Assembly (NCBI GenBank): GCA_004322275.1
Contig: SCTA01000026.1
Coordinates: 1 to 32,971 of the forward strand
Reading direction: 5' to 3'
Length of the DNA stretch: 32,971 bases
Origin: a bacterium
Lineage (GTDB): Bacteria > Desulfobacterota > Deferrisomatia > Deferrisomatales > BM512
Both the position numbers and the translations under genes were made by a program. Below are positions 8,001 through 14,479 of the stretch, in pieces. Each line of letters begins with the position of its first letter. Position 1 is the first letter of the stretch. The notes beneath the pieces are model-generated. The model made no database searches. It worked only from the letters and a program-made list of their open reading frames with translations, and was not told the origin of the DNA.

Positions 8001-10474
8001 TGACAAAAACCGATCCGCAAAATCCCGATACCGACGGCGACGGGCTGTCGGACGGCATAGAGGACACTAACCATAGCGGAAGGTTTGATATAGGAGAAAC
8101 AGCCCCTCTCAATCCAGATACCGATGGCGACGGGTTGGCAGACGGAGTGGAGGACGCCAATCTCAATGGAATTTTTGAGCCCGCCCTCGGCGAAACAAAT
8201 CCACGCAGCGCAGATACCGACGGCGACGGGCTTATGGATGGCAACATCGCCTGCGAGGACCTGAACGCCAACGGCTTATATGAACCCCAACTCGGTGAAA
8301 CCAATCCCAATGCGTGGGACAGCGACGGAGACGGCGTTTCAGATGGCGTTGAAAGAGGGCTCGTAGCACCTGAAACGCATGATACGGACCTTTCATTTTT
8401 CGTGGCCGATGCGGATCCCTCTACAGTCACCGATCCGAACAATCCGGATACCGATGGCGACGGGATTTTGGATGGCATGGAAGATGCGAACAAAGACGGC
8501 CGAGTGGACCCGGGGGAAACCTCTGCGGCCCTCTCCGATACCGACAGCGACGGTTACATCGACAGCGTTGACAGCTTTGCGCTTGATACTACTGAATGGA
8601 TCGATACCGATCGTGACGGAATAGGTAGCAACGCCGACCTTGATGATGACGGCGATGGCATTACCGACCTCACCGAGATTGTCATGGGGACCGACCCCCT
8701 TAATACCGATACGGACGGGGACGGCTATAATGATGGCGTGGACGTTTTTCCGATCGACCCATTGAAGTGGATGGATGAAACACCGCCTGTCACCTCGATC
8801 GAAATCGGTTCCCCTAAATACCAGGCCTTAAAGCTTTTCGTAACCTCTCACACCGGGCTTCAGTTGCGCGCACAAGACTCGCTGAGCGCCGTAGTTCTCA
8901 CCGAATACAGAATCGATCTGGGAATGTGGGTGGTTTACTGCTCGCCGTTCAACGTTAGCGGCGAAGGCGAGCACCTTGTCGAATACCGGTCGGTGGATTC
9001 GGCCGGAAACGTTGAGACTCCCAACTCCGTTTACGTTACGGTAGACGACACCGGCCCGGTAATCGACGCTCCGTTCTACGTCAAGGTTTACGCGCAGATG
9101 GACGGAATGGCCGCGGTGACTTTAACGGCCGCGCAAGACGACGGCGAGGGGAGCGGCGTCTCCGGACCCCTGTCGTGGCGGCTCAACGGTGAAATTCTCG
9201 CCTCAGGCCCCGAGTTGGCCCGCTCCTTTTCGATAGGCGCCTACGAAATACTGCTTAGCGGCTCCGACAACTTGGACAACGTTTCGGACAAGATCGCGAT
9301 AGCGGAAATTGCAAGACGCGAGGCCCAAATAGCGTACAGCTGGGAAACTTCCGCTCAGTGGTCCGACGAAGCCGTTTTCGGAGCGACGGTTTACGACGTG
9401 ACAGGAAGCCGTACGCCCTCCCCTCTTGGAAATTACGGCAAAGTCGTCTTCAGGATTTTAAGCGGAGGAGGCGAATTGTACTCCTTCGACGCTGGGAGCA
9501 CCGGAGATTCCGGCCAAGCCAGCAACGTCCTCCTTATGAACGACGGATTGATCCCATCGGGTAATTACGATCTCACGGTCTCTTTTAGCGACCCTGCAGG
9601 GATATTCGATCCCGCATCCATAAATGTGCCGTTCGATCTTGCCCCCGAAGAGGTGTCCTTGGAGTACTCCGGCCAGCAAATCGCGATGGTCAGCGATTCC
9701 TCCGTTCAACTAAAAGCAACCGTATACCAGGATGAAAATGAGCCCGACGGGGACTTAATCGATTACGACAACCCAGAAAACCCGGTCTTTGCGAAATTCG
9801 ACATCTACAGCCTCACCCAGATCCCAGGGGTTGACGAACCTCTCTATTCTTCTGGCCAAGTTCAGGTTGAAAACAGCGCAATTCACTTGGGCATAGGTGT
9901 GGCTTCAGTAAGTTTTCCCTTGTCCGTCGTCGGTTCCGAGGAGGCAAACTATCTGGCAAGGCTTCAACTCGCCGACGATAGTTACGCGAGAGCGGATGTT
10001 GTAGATATTCCCTTAACCGTTTACGATCCCGCGGGAAAGTACTTTACGGGCGCAGGTTTCGTTGTTGACCAGGCCAGCGGGGGATACAACCATTTCGCCT
10101 TTAAGGTCAGATTCGACGAAACCGGGCACCCCTACGGAAAAATGGTATACATGACGAAGGACAATGAGCTGAGGACTAAAACTTCGGTAGAGAACACGGC
10201 CTTGCTTTCGGCCGGGTTCTTCGCACCACTTCCGGATGGGTCGATTCAGGCTATTGCGGAAGGATTTTGCGACATCTCAACCTACGATAGCGAAAATGAC
10301 AACCTCATTGAGACGATTGGCGGAATAAGCTGCAAGCTTGTCGTCCAAGACGGAGGGACTGTGAGCGACACCTTCCGGCTTGAATTGCGGTATCCTGACG
10401 GCGTTCACGTGGTACCATATCATATGGACTCGGCCTTACCACTGGGTGGCGGCAGCGTGATAATACACGAATAA
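2063..10474 (+). CDS. Giant secreted multi-propeller protein (RCC1, TolB/PD40-like, thrombospondin-3, Ig-like domains)
   Basis: The protein has 2,803 residues from the ATG at 2063. I chose this start over an upstream one because it begins a clear signal peptide (RSFFGLSALLLGVFAAPGAA) and has GGAAAGG ahead of it. Approximate layout in residues: signal peptide 1-30; beta-rich N-terminal module 30-455; cadherin/Ig-like domain 456-551; thrombospondin-3 (DxDxDG) string 553-624; 14 RCC1-type repeats 633-1326, each with an LWxWG core followed by GQLGDG; chitobiase-like beta domain 1333-1412; thrombospondin-3 string 1415-1529; seven SPDGRYVAF-like motifs 1533-1909; long thrombospondin-3 string 1912-2232; OmpL47-like domain 2238-2329 (EYRSVDSAGNV); Ig-like domains to the C-terminus. 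The aspartate-rich strings normally bind calcium. No membrane anchor or sorting tail is visible, so export and release or binding to a partner is inferred. The substrate is unknown; adhesion or a large structural surface role is most likely. Confidence 0.9.
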   Translation: MIRWGLFRSFFGLSALLLGVFAAPGAALPADSLCATVKIEIRQELTLERQGFDAHMRINNGLATLPLENLGIVVRFYDADGNPVLATGNPNPAPGSPEAEARFYIRVDSTENISSVDGTGTVAPSTSADIHWLIIPAPGAAGAIPQGTPYNVGATLSYTLGGEVQTTEVLPDTIYVKPMPELKLDYFLPGQVYADDPFTQPVEPAIPFSLGLRVKNAGFGFAKAVKVDSGQPKIIENEQGLLVGFAIEGSEVNGLPAIPGLLVDFGDIPPSGMGVARWIMTSTLSGTFSEFTATLSHSDELGGKLTSLITSAATHTLVADVLADLPGRDSIRDFLANDGGASLPVYRLYESEGDDFTAVSDMSSTAEFLLVSGGRYSISHESSQTPVYVKKVDPSGGQKIVKEVIRSDGKHIKPQNVWLSQTWDKEAERWDYFFNLFDVDSTGVYTVVFDVPPQVPQPPVLQFIADKTVAEGEEVAFLVEASDPDGTTPVISLASRPAGAILEDLGDAGGLRQMRFRWIPAEGQAGTYQLTFKASDGALEASRNVVITVNSAKDKDDDGIDDQWELDHFGDLTTANATSDFDGDGITDLAEFLAGMNPNSADSDGDGYSDEQETAFGSSPTDPLSIPVAEWKARPQVSVGMQRSIYFVRSDGTLWCAGRDPYLRINNYYYFDPRATRQIGTDTDWKTVSAGDSFVIAIKTDGTLWGWGHNYYGQLADGTIYNSYAVKKIGTENDWTDISSGSFHAVALKSDGTLWAWGDNRNRQLGDGTNITRYFPVKIGTDNDWVDIEVGDKANFALKSDGSLWAWGYDTYGCGQLGLGDGSGYYGPAKVGTDNDWTAVSTSQQWHTLALKRDGSLWAWGLNLLKQLGDGTTVNKKTPTRVGTDTDWRWAEAGIGSLAVKRDGTLWVWGTIYPWWSVGTGNLTDYLGVPTRAGDTAGWLYGSSGYLNTLTRTDGTLWAGGLTYRDTTVFTPKQSTGFNDWEAISTQYRSSAGIRSDKSLWTWGDNYSGQLGVGDKAKRYSPVQAGAGLSWKKVSVGGDRMSAVTEDGQLWSWGGNGNSQLVPDSTQDQLLPVRIGADSDWVDTASGVAHTLALKSDGTLWAWGVNYYGQLGDGSSTMRSAPVQVGADKTWRAVYAYGQHSYAIASDNTLWGWGYNWYGTYLGDGTIQTRYLPVQIGGASDWQSLSVNTDRVIGVKTSGTLWGWGDSNSPSPVQFGSDTDWISAFACNQAFLAIKADGTLWGSGYNEQHHELGVLNVSNSFPMMQLQGAEGWKTLAGGDGNILALKDDGQGAVSLWGWGVNNYGQLGNGQGEYIPEPEKVEDGALWPAGGDLVPPISYPTLAQGVYDDPISVSITAVDDKDPSPAVFYSTDGGSSGWIESKFLPTRFQDNTTLSFYAVDFAGNKEPVRTAAYTFRDSDGDSILDWRERTVTGTDPNTWDTDGDGLGDGSELAAGLNPLVADTDGDGINDGGEVAGGTDPKDVDSDDDGLTDSDEVSVYLTDPNDRDTDRDWSTDASEILSGTDPLDPAQSSPSTFRISLDADGRQLPYNTGNGNISRDGRYALVHNIRFDGFNYLEGVFAYDTLSGEIDSVGDDAQGTPSGWGEGAISPDGRYVAFYSTTTRFAGSYSPPSTPYNYTSIFVRDRLTRGLSHRTNSAWNGPFSSLTIGEGGNTIAFAFRLPSNVNCAYSWELNKPVNLFARLATNVGLSPDGQYAASTPLWYFDYGVLFNTATAQSENYPRDINGNVHRNIQSSSVRLSSLGRYVAVLSNDPLVPQDNNNTADVYVYDRLFARSEIVSVNNSGEAGDTFSTVGDISEDGRYVVFLSNATNFGGPVNGNLQIYVRDRWKGTTELVSIGLDGAAADWGASYPRISGSGKHVVFTSTSTNLVPSDTNAMQDVFVRYVGPDDSGYYSFDSDMDNDGLADAVEDADGDGAVGSNETDPALFDTDGDGLSDGLEIGLNIPRHSATSAAVFQPDYDPLTKTDPQNPDTDGDGLSDGIEDTNHSGRFDIGETAPLNPDTDGDGLADGVEDANLNGIFEPALGETNPRSADTDGDGLMDGNIACEDLNANGLYEPQLGETNPNAWDSDGDGVSDGVERGLVAPETHDTDLSFFVADADPSTVTDPNNPDTDGDGILDGMEDANKDGRVDPGETSAALSDTDSDGYIDSVDSFALDTTEWIDTDRDGIGSNADLDDDGDGITDLTEIVMGTDPLNTDTDGDGYNDGVDVFPIDPLKWMDETPPVTSIEIGSPKYQALKLFVTSHTGLQLRAQDSLSAVVLTEYRIDLGMWVVYCSPFNVSGEGEHLVEYRSVDSAGNVETPNSVYVTVDDTGPVIDAPFYVKVYAQMDGMAAVTLTAAQDDGEGSGVSGPLSWRLNGEILASGPELARSFSIGAYEILLSGSDNLDNVSDKIAIAEIARREAQIAYSWETSAQWSDEAVFGATVYDVTGSRTPSPLGNYGKVVFRILSGGGELYSFDAGSTGDSGQASNVLLMNDGLIPSGNYDLTVSFSDPAGIFDPASINVPFDLAPEEVSLEYSGQQIAMVSDSSVQLKATVYQDENEPDGDLIDYDNPENPVFAKFDIYSLTQIPGVDEPLYSSGQVQVENSAIHLGIGVASVSFPLSVVGSEEANYLARLQLADDSYARADVVDIPLTVYDPAGKYFTGAGFVVDQASGGYNHFAFKVRFDETGHPYGKMVYMTKDNELRTKTSVENTALLSAGFFAPLPDGSIQAIAEGFCDISTYDSENDNLIETIGGISCKLVVQDGGTVSDTFRLELRYPDGVHVVPYHMDSALPLGGGSVIIHE

Positions 10475-11025
10475 TATAGGTGGCGTTTCGCAGGAGTATG
10501 CCCCCCCCTGGTACGGACGTAGGTTATGCCGGTGTCCCATGGTTCGGACGTGAATTTCGATTTCTTTACGAAAAAGTGCTCCTTCCGCTGCCGGATTATG
10601 CCGGAGAACTCTACTTTTAGGCGGGGCTATTTTACGGGAGGGTTACAAACCATAATAGCGGCATGAAGAACGCCGAGGTCAAAAAAACAGCGATTACGGC
10701 TCGGTACTCGAAATGGAAGCGGCGATTGGACGCCATTTTGGAGAAAGGACCATCTTTTTTTCTGAAAAACCTTAAGCGAGCCGGGAACAAGATACGGGAA
10801 CGAAGAAGCATTCGATATTTAAAAACTGCAAGGCGGGCTCTTTAAAAGGTGGTGAAAACGCGACCTAAAAAGAGGCTACAAGTCCAAAAGCAAATGCCGA
10901 ACGGTCCAAAAGCAAACGCCGCGCTACAGACCCCCCCTTCCCATCTTTCCGATGAGTTCGCGAAGGGCAGGGCGGCCATGGAGCGAACGTGCGGACCGCC
11001 AGCGGACCGCTGGAGGGATTTTGGG
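10475..11025. other. Non-coding stretch after the giant gene
   Basis: No convincing gene lies here. It holds an eight-C run at 10501-10508. A 60-codon basic reading frame at 10663-10845 has its only GGAGGG 22 bases before the ATG, too far for a normal ribosome site. An 18-base tandem pair (GTCCAAAAGCAAAYGCCG) sits at 10882-10899 and 10904-10921 with one mismatch. A CCAGCGG-A-CCGCTGG palindrome lies just before the terminator at 11026. I see no clear terminator directly after the stop at 10474. Confidence 0.5.
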
Positions 11026-11062
11026 CAAAACGAAAGGGGCCTCCCGTTTCGGGAAGCCCCTT
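11026..11062 (-). terminator. Intrinsic terminator behind the tRNA-Leu tail copy
   Basis: Read on the minus strand, AAGGGGC (7 bp), one mismatch and TCCCG (5 bp) close on a three-base loop, followed by a T-rich run (TTTCGTTTTG). It lies just downstream of the partial tRNA-Leu copy, mirroring the terminator behind the full tRNA. Confidence 0.7.
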
Positions 11063-11071
11063 GATCATCAA

Positions 11072-11094
11072 TGGTGCCGGAGGCGAGAATCGAA
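11072..11094 (-). pseudogene. Duplicate of the tRNA-Leu 3' end (T-loop to CCA), possible attachment-site scar
   Basis: These 23 bases are identical to 11234-11256, the minus-strand 3' end of tRNA-Leu from the T-loop (TTCGATT) through the acceptor strand to CCA. The bases before the T-loop no longer form the T-stem (AGAAAA in place of GCGAG), so this is not a working tRNA. A precise T-loop-to-CCA copy a short way behind a tRNA is what tyrosine integrases leave at att sites. No integrase lies in the window and only 139 bases separate the two copies, so a decayed element or a partial duplication are both possible. Confidence 0.7.
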
Positions 11095-11197
11095 TTTTCT
11101 ATTGCTTCGCAATTTTAAAATTCTCTTCGAGAATGTCTGGTAGCGTTCGGACGAGCCGAACGCTCTCGGCGCGAGTTCTCAGCCCGCCTCCGGACAA

Positions 11198-11225
11198 CAA
11201 AAAACCGCCCCTTTTTGGGGCGGTT
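11198..11225 (-). terminator. Intrinsic terminator of tRNA-Leu
   Basis: On the minus strand, AACCGCCCC pairs with GGGGCGGTT across a short A-rich loop and is followed directly by TTTTTTG. It lies eight bases beyond the tRNA 3' end. Confidence 0.85.
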
Positions 11226-11233
11226 CTATGTCG

Positions 11234-11320
11234 TGGTGCCGGAGGCGAGAATCGAACTCGCACGCTGTCGCCAGCACCGGATTTTGAGTCCGGCGCGTCT
11301 ACCAATTCCACCACTCCGGC
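11234..11320 (-). tRNA. tRNA-Leu (anticodon CAA)
   Basis: The gene is 87 bases including an encoded CCA. On the minus strand the acceptor GCCGGAG pairs with CTCCGGC and is followed by A and CCA. The anticodon arm is CCGGA-CTCAAAA-TCCGG, giving CAA, which reads UUG. A long class II variable arm (TGCTGGCGACAGC) and the T-arm GCGAG-TTCGATT-CTCGC are intact. It has its own promoter and terminator and is transcribed away from tRNA-Ala. Confidence 0.96.
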
Positions 11321-11335
11321 ATTTTCGCGTCCCGA

Positions 11336-11364
11336 AGTATATTGGCGAAGGTTCCGGGTGTCAA
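11336..11364 (-). promoter_or_regulatory. Sigma70 promoter of tRNA-Leu
   Basis: Read on the minus strand: TTGACA (11364-11359), a 17-base spacer and TATACT (11341-11336). The tRNA starts 15 bases further on. This is a near-perfect sigma70 match, back to back with the tRNA-Ala promoter. Confidence 0.8.
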
Positions 11365-11394
11365 GGATAGGGTTTCGCCAAGGATAAAAGGCTG

Positions 11395-11423
11395 TTGACA
11401 GTCTTTTTGGGCTCTGTTATAAA
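11395..11423 (+). promoter_or_regulatory. Sigma70 promoter of tRNA-Ala
   Basis: TTGACA (11395-11400), a 17-base spacer and TATAAA (11418-11423) precede the tRNA by 14 bases. The first bases after the -10 are GC-rich (TGCGCC), the discriminator type linked to stringent control of stable RNA genes. Confidence 0.85.
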
Positions 11424-11437
11424 TGCGCCTCCTTTAC

Positions 11438-11513
<76 letters not shown>

Positions 11514-11522
11514 AATAAAATC

Positions 11523-11556
11523 AAGGACTTAGGCGTTTTAGCTTAAGTCCTTTTTT
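11523..11556. terminator. Bidirectional terminator between tRNA-Ala and the acyl-CoA synthetase gene
   Basis: AAGGACTTAGGC and GCTTAAGTCCTT form a 12-bp stem with a GTTTTA loop. TTTTTTG follows on the plus strand. On the minus strand a T-rich run (TTGATTTTATTT) follows, ten bases past the stop of the convergent gene, so it probably serves both transcripts. Confidence 0.85.
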
Positions 11557-11565
11557 GTTGCCCGG

Positions 11566-14271
11566 TCAATTCTCCCTACCATCTCCTAGCTCCCTCTCTA
11601 TCCTCCAGACCCCTTCTCCCATGTCCTCGACGACTTCAAAGCCGAGCTTTTTGGCGAGGTGGAGCATGCCTTCGTTGCCGGGGAGGATGGCGCCGGTTAT
11701 CTTGCCTACGCCTTTTTCTTTCGCTATCGCTATACCGGCGCTGACGAGTTTCCTCCCGAGACCCTGTTTTTGCCACCGCTCGCCGATTACGACGGCGAGC
11801 TCGGCGTACTCGCGGCCTGGGTGCATCTTGAGGTGGCACATGCCGAGTATCCGCTCCTTGCCCGGCGGCTCTTCGACGGCGACGAGGGCTATCTCCCGGT
11901 CGTAGTCTACCTGGCAGAAGCCCGCGAGGCGGGCGTGACCGAGCTCCTTTATCTGCTGGAAGAAACGGAAGTAGAGGTTTTCGGCGGAGAGGGTGTCGAG
12001 CATCTCCTTAACGGCGGGCTCGTCTTCGGGGCGGATGGGGCGGATTATCACGGCTATGCCGGAGTTGGTGACCCAGAAGGATTCGTACTGGTTGGGGTAG
12101 GGGAGGATGACGAGGTGATCGGGGCTTTTCACCGGGGTCTTTTCGACTATCACCCGCGCGTCCACCGCCAGCAGGTTTTCTCCAACGAGGACTAGGGGGT
12201 TTATGTCCAGCTCGCGTATCTCGGGGAAGTCCGCCGCGAGGTAGGCGAGGCGGACGATGATTTCCTCCAGCAGCGGAAGGTTCGCCGGGGGTTTCCCGCG
12301 ATAGCCGCCGAGCAGGGTGAAGATTCTTGTCTTTTCGATCATCCGCCGGGCGAGGAGGAGGTTCATCGGGGGAAAGCCGATGGACTTGTCGCGGTAAATC
12401 TCGGTGAAGATTCCGCCCATTCCGAAGAGAATCACGGGGCCGAAGGCGGGGTCGGTCTTGATGCCGAGGATTATCTCGTGTTCGACCCTCTTCACCATCG
12501 GCTGGAGGGTGACTCCGAGAATTTCGGCGGCGGGGTTGTACCTCTTCGCGCTTTTCACGACATCCCGGTAGCCGTTTTTCACCTCTTGCGCGCTTCCCAG
12601 CGAGAGTTTTATTCCCCCGGCGTCGCTCTTGTGGGTTATCGCGGGGGAGTGGACCTTGAGGGCGACCGGGTAGCCGATCTCGCCGGCGCGCTCGGCGGCC
12701 TCCTCCTCCGAGAGGGCTATCTCGGTGGGGTTGACCGGTATCCCGTAGGCTGAGAGGAGGGCTTTGGCCTCCGGCTCGGTGAGGGTGTTCCAGCCGCGTT
12801 CGAGGGCGGAGTCTATGACGGCCCTCGCCCGGTTCCGGTCCACGCCGAGGTTCTTGGGGAGGTTGGGCGGGGTCTCCTGCAAAAGCTCCTGATTGCGGGT
12901 GTACGTGAACATGTGAAAGAGCGCCGCTACGGCCCTCTCCGGGGTCTCGAAGACGGGGATTCCCCTCTCGTTGAAGACCTTTATCCCGCCCTCGACGCCT
13001 CGCCCGCCCATCCAGACGGCGCAGACGGGGGTGTCGTGGGCGCTAATCACCGGCGACATCTCGTCGATAACCCGCGTCAACTGCTCGGCGACCTGCGTGG
13101 GGTGGGTCATCGCCTGCGGGGTGAGCATTATTATGAGGCCGTCAACCTCCGGCGCACCGAGGAGGATGCGCGCCGCGTCGCGGTAGCGCTCCGGGGTGGC
13201 GTCGCCCAGGATGTCCACGGGGTTGTGGCTGGACCACGCCGCCGGGAGGACCTTGTCCAGAGCCTCGATCGTCTCCTTTTCGAGGGTCGCGGGCTGGAGC
13301 GACCACTCGCTCATCGCGTCCACGCACATCACACCCGGCCCGCCCGCGTTGGTGAGGACGGCGAGGCGGTCTCCCTTTCCGCGCCCCTGCTTCGCGAGGG
13401 CTTCGGCGCAGTCGAAGAGACCCCCGAGAGTCTTGACCCGGACTATGCCCGCCCTCTCGAAGGCGGCGTCGTAGACCTCGTCGTCCCCGACAAGCGAGCC
13501 GGTGTGGCTGGCGGCGGCCTGCGCCCCGGCGGGGCTTCTGCCCGACTTGACTACGATTATGGGCTTTGTCTTCGAGACCGACCGCGCCGCGCTCATGAAT
13601 TTTTTTATGTTGGTGAGGGCTTCTATATAGAGAAGTATCGATTCCACCTCCGGCCTCGTGCCGAGATAGTCGAGCACGTCGCCGAAATCGATGTCGGCCA
13701 TAGAGCCGATGGAGACGAAGTGGCTAAAGCCGATGTTGGCCGAAAGCGAGCGGTCGAGCATGATGGTCAGGACCGCGCCCGACTGGCTGATTATGGCGAC
13801 CCTGCCCGTCTTGCACATGTTGGAGGCAAAGGTGGCGTTCAGCCCGATGGAGGGGACGATTATGCCGAGGCAGTTCGGCCCGAGAATCCTCACCGAGTGG
13901 CGGCGGGCAGCCTCAAGCATCTCCCGCTCAAGCCGCGCCCCCTCCTCGCCGGTCTCCTTGCCGCCCGCGCTCACCGCGATGACCGCCTTTATCCCCGCCT
14001 CTCCCGCCTTCGCGATAATCTTCGGGACGGCGGCGATGGGGACCGCTACCACCGCCAGATCGACGCTCTTGCCGATAGCGGTAAGCGAGGGGTGGGAGCG
14101 AAGCCCGAGAATCTCCTTGTGCTTCGGGTTTACGAGGTAAACCTCGCCCTTGAACCCGCCGCCGAGGAGGTTGTCCAGGATGGTGCGGCCTATGGAGCCT
14201 TCGAGGGGCGAAGCGCCGACAAGGGCGACCGAAGCGGGCGCGAAGAGTTTTTCCAGATGAAGAGTGTTCAA
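11566..14271 (-). CDS. ADP-forming acyl-CoA synthetase fused to a GNAT N-acetyltransferase (Pat/PatZ-like)
   Basis: The protein has 901 residues. The start is a TTG with GGAG six bases before it. The N-terminal CoA-binding domain (VALVGASPLEGSIGRTI) is followed by the succinyl-CoA-ligase-like domain. That domain carries the phosphohistidine motif SHTGSL with His256, the expected position of the catalytic His in ADP-forming acetyl-CoA synthetase alpha subunits. An ATP-grasp domain starts near residue 495. The C-terminal GNAT domain starts near residue 735 and has the acetyl-CoA loop QKQGLGRKL. Length and order match the PatZ/Pat protein acetyltransferases (E. coli PatZ is 886 residues), which acetylate lysines in metabolic enzymes such as acetyl-CoA synthetase. 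Because the His is kept, this one may also make or use acyl-CoA with ADP/ATP. It stands alone, convergent with tRNA-Ala. Fold assignment is secure; substrate is not known. Confidence 0.95.
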   Translation of the reverse strand: MNTLHLEKLFAPASVALVGASPLEGSIGRTILDNLLGGGFKGEVYLVNPKHKEILGLRSHPSLTAIGKSVDLAVVAVPIAAVPKIIAKAGEAGIKAVIAVSAGGKETGEEGARLEREMLEAARRHSVRILGPNCLGIIVPSIGLNATFASNMCKTGRVAIISQSGAVLTIMLDRSLSANIGFSHFVSIGSMADIDFGDVLDYLGTRPEVESILLYIEALTNIKKFMSAARSVSKTKPIIVVKSGRSPAGAQAAASHTGSLVGDDEVYDAAFERAGIVRVKTLGGLFDCAEALAKQGRGKGDRLAVLTNAGGPGVMCVDAMSEWSLQPATLEKETIEALDKVLPAAWSSHNPVDILGDATPERYRDAARILLGAPEVDGLIIMLTPQAMTHPTQVAEQLTRVIDEMSPVISAHDTPVCAVWMGGRGVEGGIKVFNERGIPVFETPERAVAALFHMFTYTRNQELLQETPPNLPKNLGVDRNRARAVIDSALERGWNTLTEPEAKALLSAYGIPVNPTEIALSEEEAAERAGEIGYPVALKVHSPAITHKSDAGGIKLSLGSAQEVKNGYRDVVKSAKRYNPAAEILGVTLQPMVKRVEHEIILGIKTDPAFGPVILFGMGGIFTEIYRDKSIGFPPMNLLLARRMIEKTRIFTLLGGYRGKPPANLPLLEEIIVRLAYLAADFPEIRELDINPLVLVGENLLAVDARVIVEKTPVKSPDHLVILPYPNQYESFWVTNSGIAVIIRPIRPEDEPAVKEMLDTLSAENLYFRFFQQIKELGHARLAGFCQVDYDREIALVAVEEPPGKERILGMCHLKMHPGREYAELAVVIGERWQKQGLGRKLVSAGIAIAKEKGVGKITGAILPGNEGMLHLAKKLGFEVVEDMGEGVWRIERELGDGREN

Positions 14272-14369
14272 GTTTCACTCCGAATTTCCGGCGGTCAAAT
14301 GGGCATTGTAACCCTTGTAAGGTTACTTTAAACGGAGTAAGGCACAAGGGGGAAGGGGGATCGTTTCGT

Positions 14370-14479
14370 CATTCCCGCGAAGGCGGAATCCAGGGATAGT
14401 TGTGTAGGGTGCCGTTAGCCGCGAAGCGGCGTAACGCACCATTCTTCGGCCGTCAGTCCCGCGAAGGGCGGGAATCCAG
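14370..14479. repeat. Intergenic palindromic repeats upstream of the acyl-CoA synthetase gene
   Basis: Two copies of a GTCCCGCG-type repeat flank a hairpin. ATTCCCGCGAAGGCGGAATC is at 14371-14390, and AGTCCCGCGAAGGGCGGGAA is at 14454-14473. Between them (14402-14444) is GTGTAGGGTG followed by a 14-bp stem with two single-base bulges: GGTG, CGTTA and GCCGC pair with GCGGC, TAACG and CACC around a GAA loop. The GTGTAGGGTG start is shared with the unit at 1684. Confidence 0.7.

Noticed and set aside
7800-8760. GATACCGATGGCGACGG-like repeated DNA
   Set aside because: These are codons for DTDGDG calcium-binding thrombospondin-3 repeats inside the giant gene, not a DNA element.
10663-10845. 60-codon basic reading frame
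   Set aside because: There is no ribosome site at usable distance, no recognisable motif, and it lies in a stretch without other gene signals; it cannot be excluded outright.
10989-11387. 132-codon plus-strand reading frame
   Set aside because: It runs antisense across the tRNA-Leu gene and its tail copy; the GAGGENRTRT string is the usual artefact of translating a tRNA-Leu backwards.
12913-14331. 472-codon plus-strand frame opposite the acyl-CoA synthetase gene
   Set aside because: It is the antisense frame of a clear coding gene in GC-rich DNA, with no recognisable domain and no ribosome site.
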